Of a stretch of 64,000 nucleotides of DNA, positions 63,632 through 64,000 are shown one piece after another. The position numbers were made by a program, and so were the translations under genes. Each line of letters starts with the position of its first letter. The first letter of the stretch is position 1. Location of the stretch: positions 1 through 64,000 of the forward strand of contig NZ_CALBWS010000011.1 in the NCBI RefSeq assembly GCF_937468385.1, read 5' to 3'. The stretch comes from Neobacillus rhizosphaerae. Its GTDB lineage: Bacteria; Bacillota; Bacilli; Bacillales; Cytobacillaceae. Under the pieces are notes generated by a model. The model saw only the letters and a program-made list of their open reading frames with translations, ran no database searches and was not told the origin of the DNA.

Positions 63632-64000
63632 ATGGATATTTTAATTAAAAAAGCGAAGCTTCAAGAAGGACAAGAATTAAAGGATATCGCAATTAAAGAC
63701 GGTAAAATTGTTGCGATTGAAAATAACATTGAGTCTGATGCAGCTCGTGTCATTGAGGCAAATGGAAAGGTTTTAATCCCAGGTCTTATTGAAAGCCACA
63801 TCCATTTAGATAAAGCACTTATCGCTGACAGACTTCCAAACAAGTCAGGCACATTGCAAGAAGCACTTTCTGTTACTGCTCAATTAAAACCGACTTTTAC
63901 AAGAGAAGATATTATTGACCGTGCTGAGCGTACACTAGAAATGCTCATTATGAATGGTGTTACAAACATTCGTACACATTCAGAATTTGACCCTTCACAA
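63632..64000 (+). CDS. Amidohydrolase, cytosine-deaminase-like (5' part)
   Basis: First 123 codons; the gene runs off the window. N-terminal amidohydrolase sheet (MDILIKKAKLQEGQELKDIAIKDGKIVAIE), then metal-binding VLIPGLIESHIHLDKALI, where cytosine deaminases have HxHxDK, and GVTNIRTHSEFDPSQ. Probably deaminates or hydrolyses a ring nitrogen compound feeding the FdrA pathway. Catalytic C-terminal residues are not visible. GGAGG precedes the ATG. Confidence 0.8.
   Translation, partial: MDILIKKAKLQEGQELKDIAIKDGKIVAIENNIESDAARVIEANGKVLIPGLIESHIHLDKALIADRLPNKSGTLQEALSVTAQLKPTFTREDIIDRAERTLEMLIMNGVTNIRTHSEFDPSQ

Overview
The window is chromosomal DNA from a low-GC, endospore-forming Bacillaceae bacterium (Bacillus/Neobacillus-like; the genus is an inference). 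Supporting signs are a SinR homologue, a SAM-I (S-box) riboswitch, an EAR-type leader RNA before an epsC homologue, a YjcZ-type 30-aa sporulation peptide, a SleB-type LysM/cell-wall hydrolase, a DUF2935 protein and a PerR-type box. I saw no rRNA, tRNA, CRISPR array, phage or insertion-sequence transposase.

Layout. 0.2-1.6 kb: an RRNPP (NprR/PlcR-like) receptor and a 46-aa exported pro-peptide, a probable quorum-sensing pair. 1.7-4.6 kb: a small acidic protein, a DHA2 drug exporter and a half-size FAD oxidoreductase. 4.8-10.9 kb: a complete Opp/Dpp peptide ABC transporter. 10.9-12.9 kb: a small basic protein and a marR-MFS operon with a clear promoter and operator. 12.96-13.09 kb: a non-coding 21-bp-period repeat. 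13.1-20.9 kb: a methionine operon (metI-metC-yitJ-metH, minus strand) under an S-box riboswitch. 21.0-22.4 kb: sinR and a roughly 1-kb regulatory region with many SinR-type heptamers, a dispersed repeat and the EAR-like RNA.

22.4-44.6 kb: a large exopolysaccharide cluster. It encodes an EpsC-type dehydratase, an EpsN-type aminotransferase, a Wzz/tyrosine kinase/phosphatase set, a complete UDP-N-acetyl-L-fucosamine pathway (CapE/F/G) with its probable glycosyltransferase, further glycosyltransferases, a Wzx flippase and Wzy polymerase, and a priming sugar transferase. Interleaved with these is an unusual module of three ATP-grasp ligases, a PLP decarboxylase and a FemAB/GNAT-like transferase, plus a second CpsB-type phosphatase. 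The cluster is Wzx/Wzy-type and probably SinR-controlled. The ligase module suggests the polymer carries an amino-acid or amine decoration, which is my best candidate for an undescribed system.

44.7-56.6 kb: mixed housekeeping genes: DUF421 protein, lactonase, bdbDC disulfide pair, DUF2935, an acetolactate-synthase-like TPP enzyme, YjcZ, a lipoprotein, a second copy of the dispersed repeat, a glutaredoxin-thioredoxin-reductase fusion behind a PerR box, Dps, SleB and an alpha/beta hydrolase. 56.9-64.0 kb: an FdrA-YlbE-YlbF set (homologous to the E. coli AllFGH oxamate carbamoyltransferase), a carbamate kinase, a permease and a cytosine-deaminase-like amidohydrolase cut by the window end. Together these look like a pathway that takes up a cyclic or carbamoylated nitrogen compound and conserves energy through carbamoyl phosphate.
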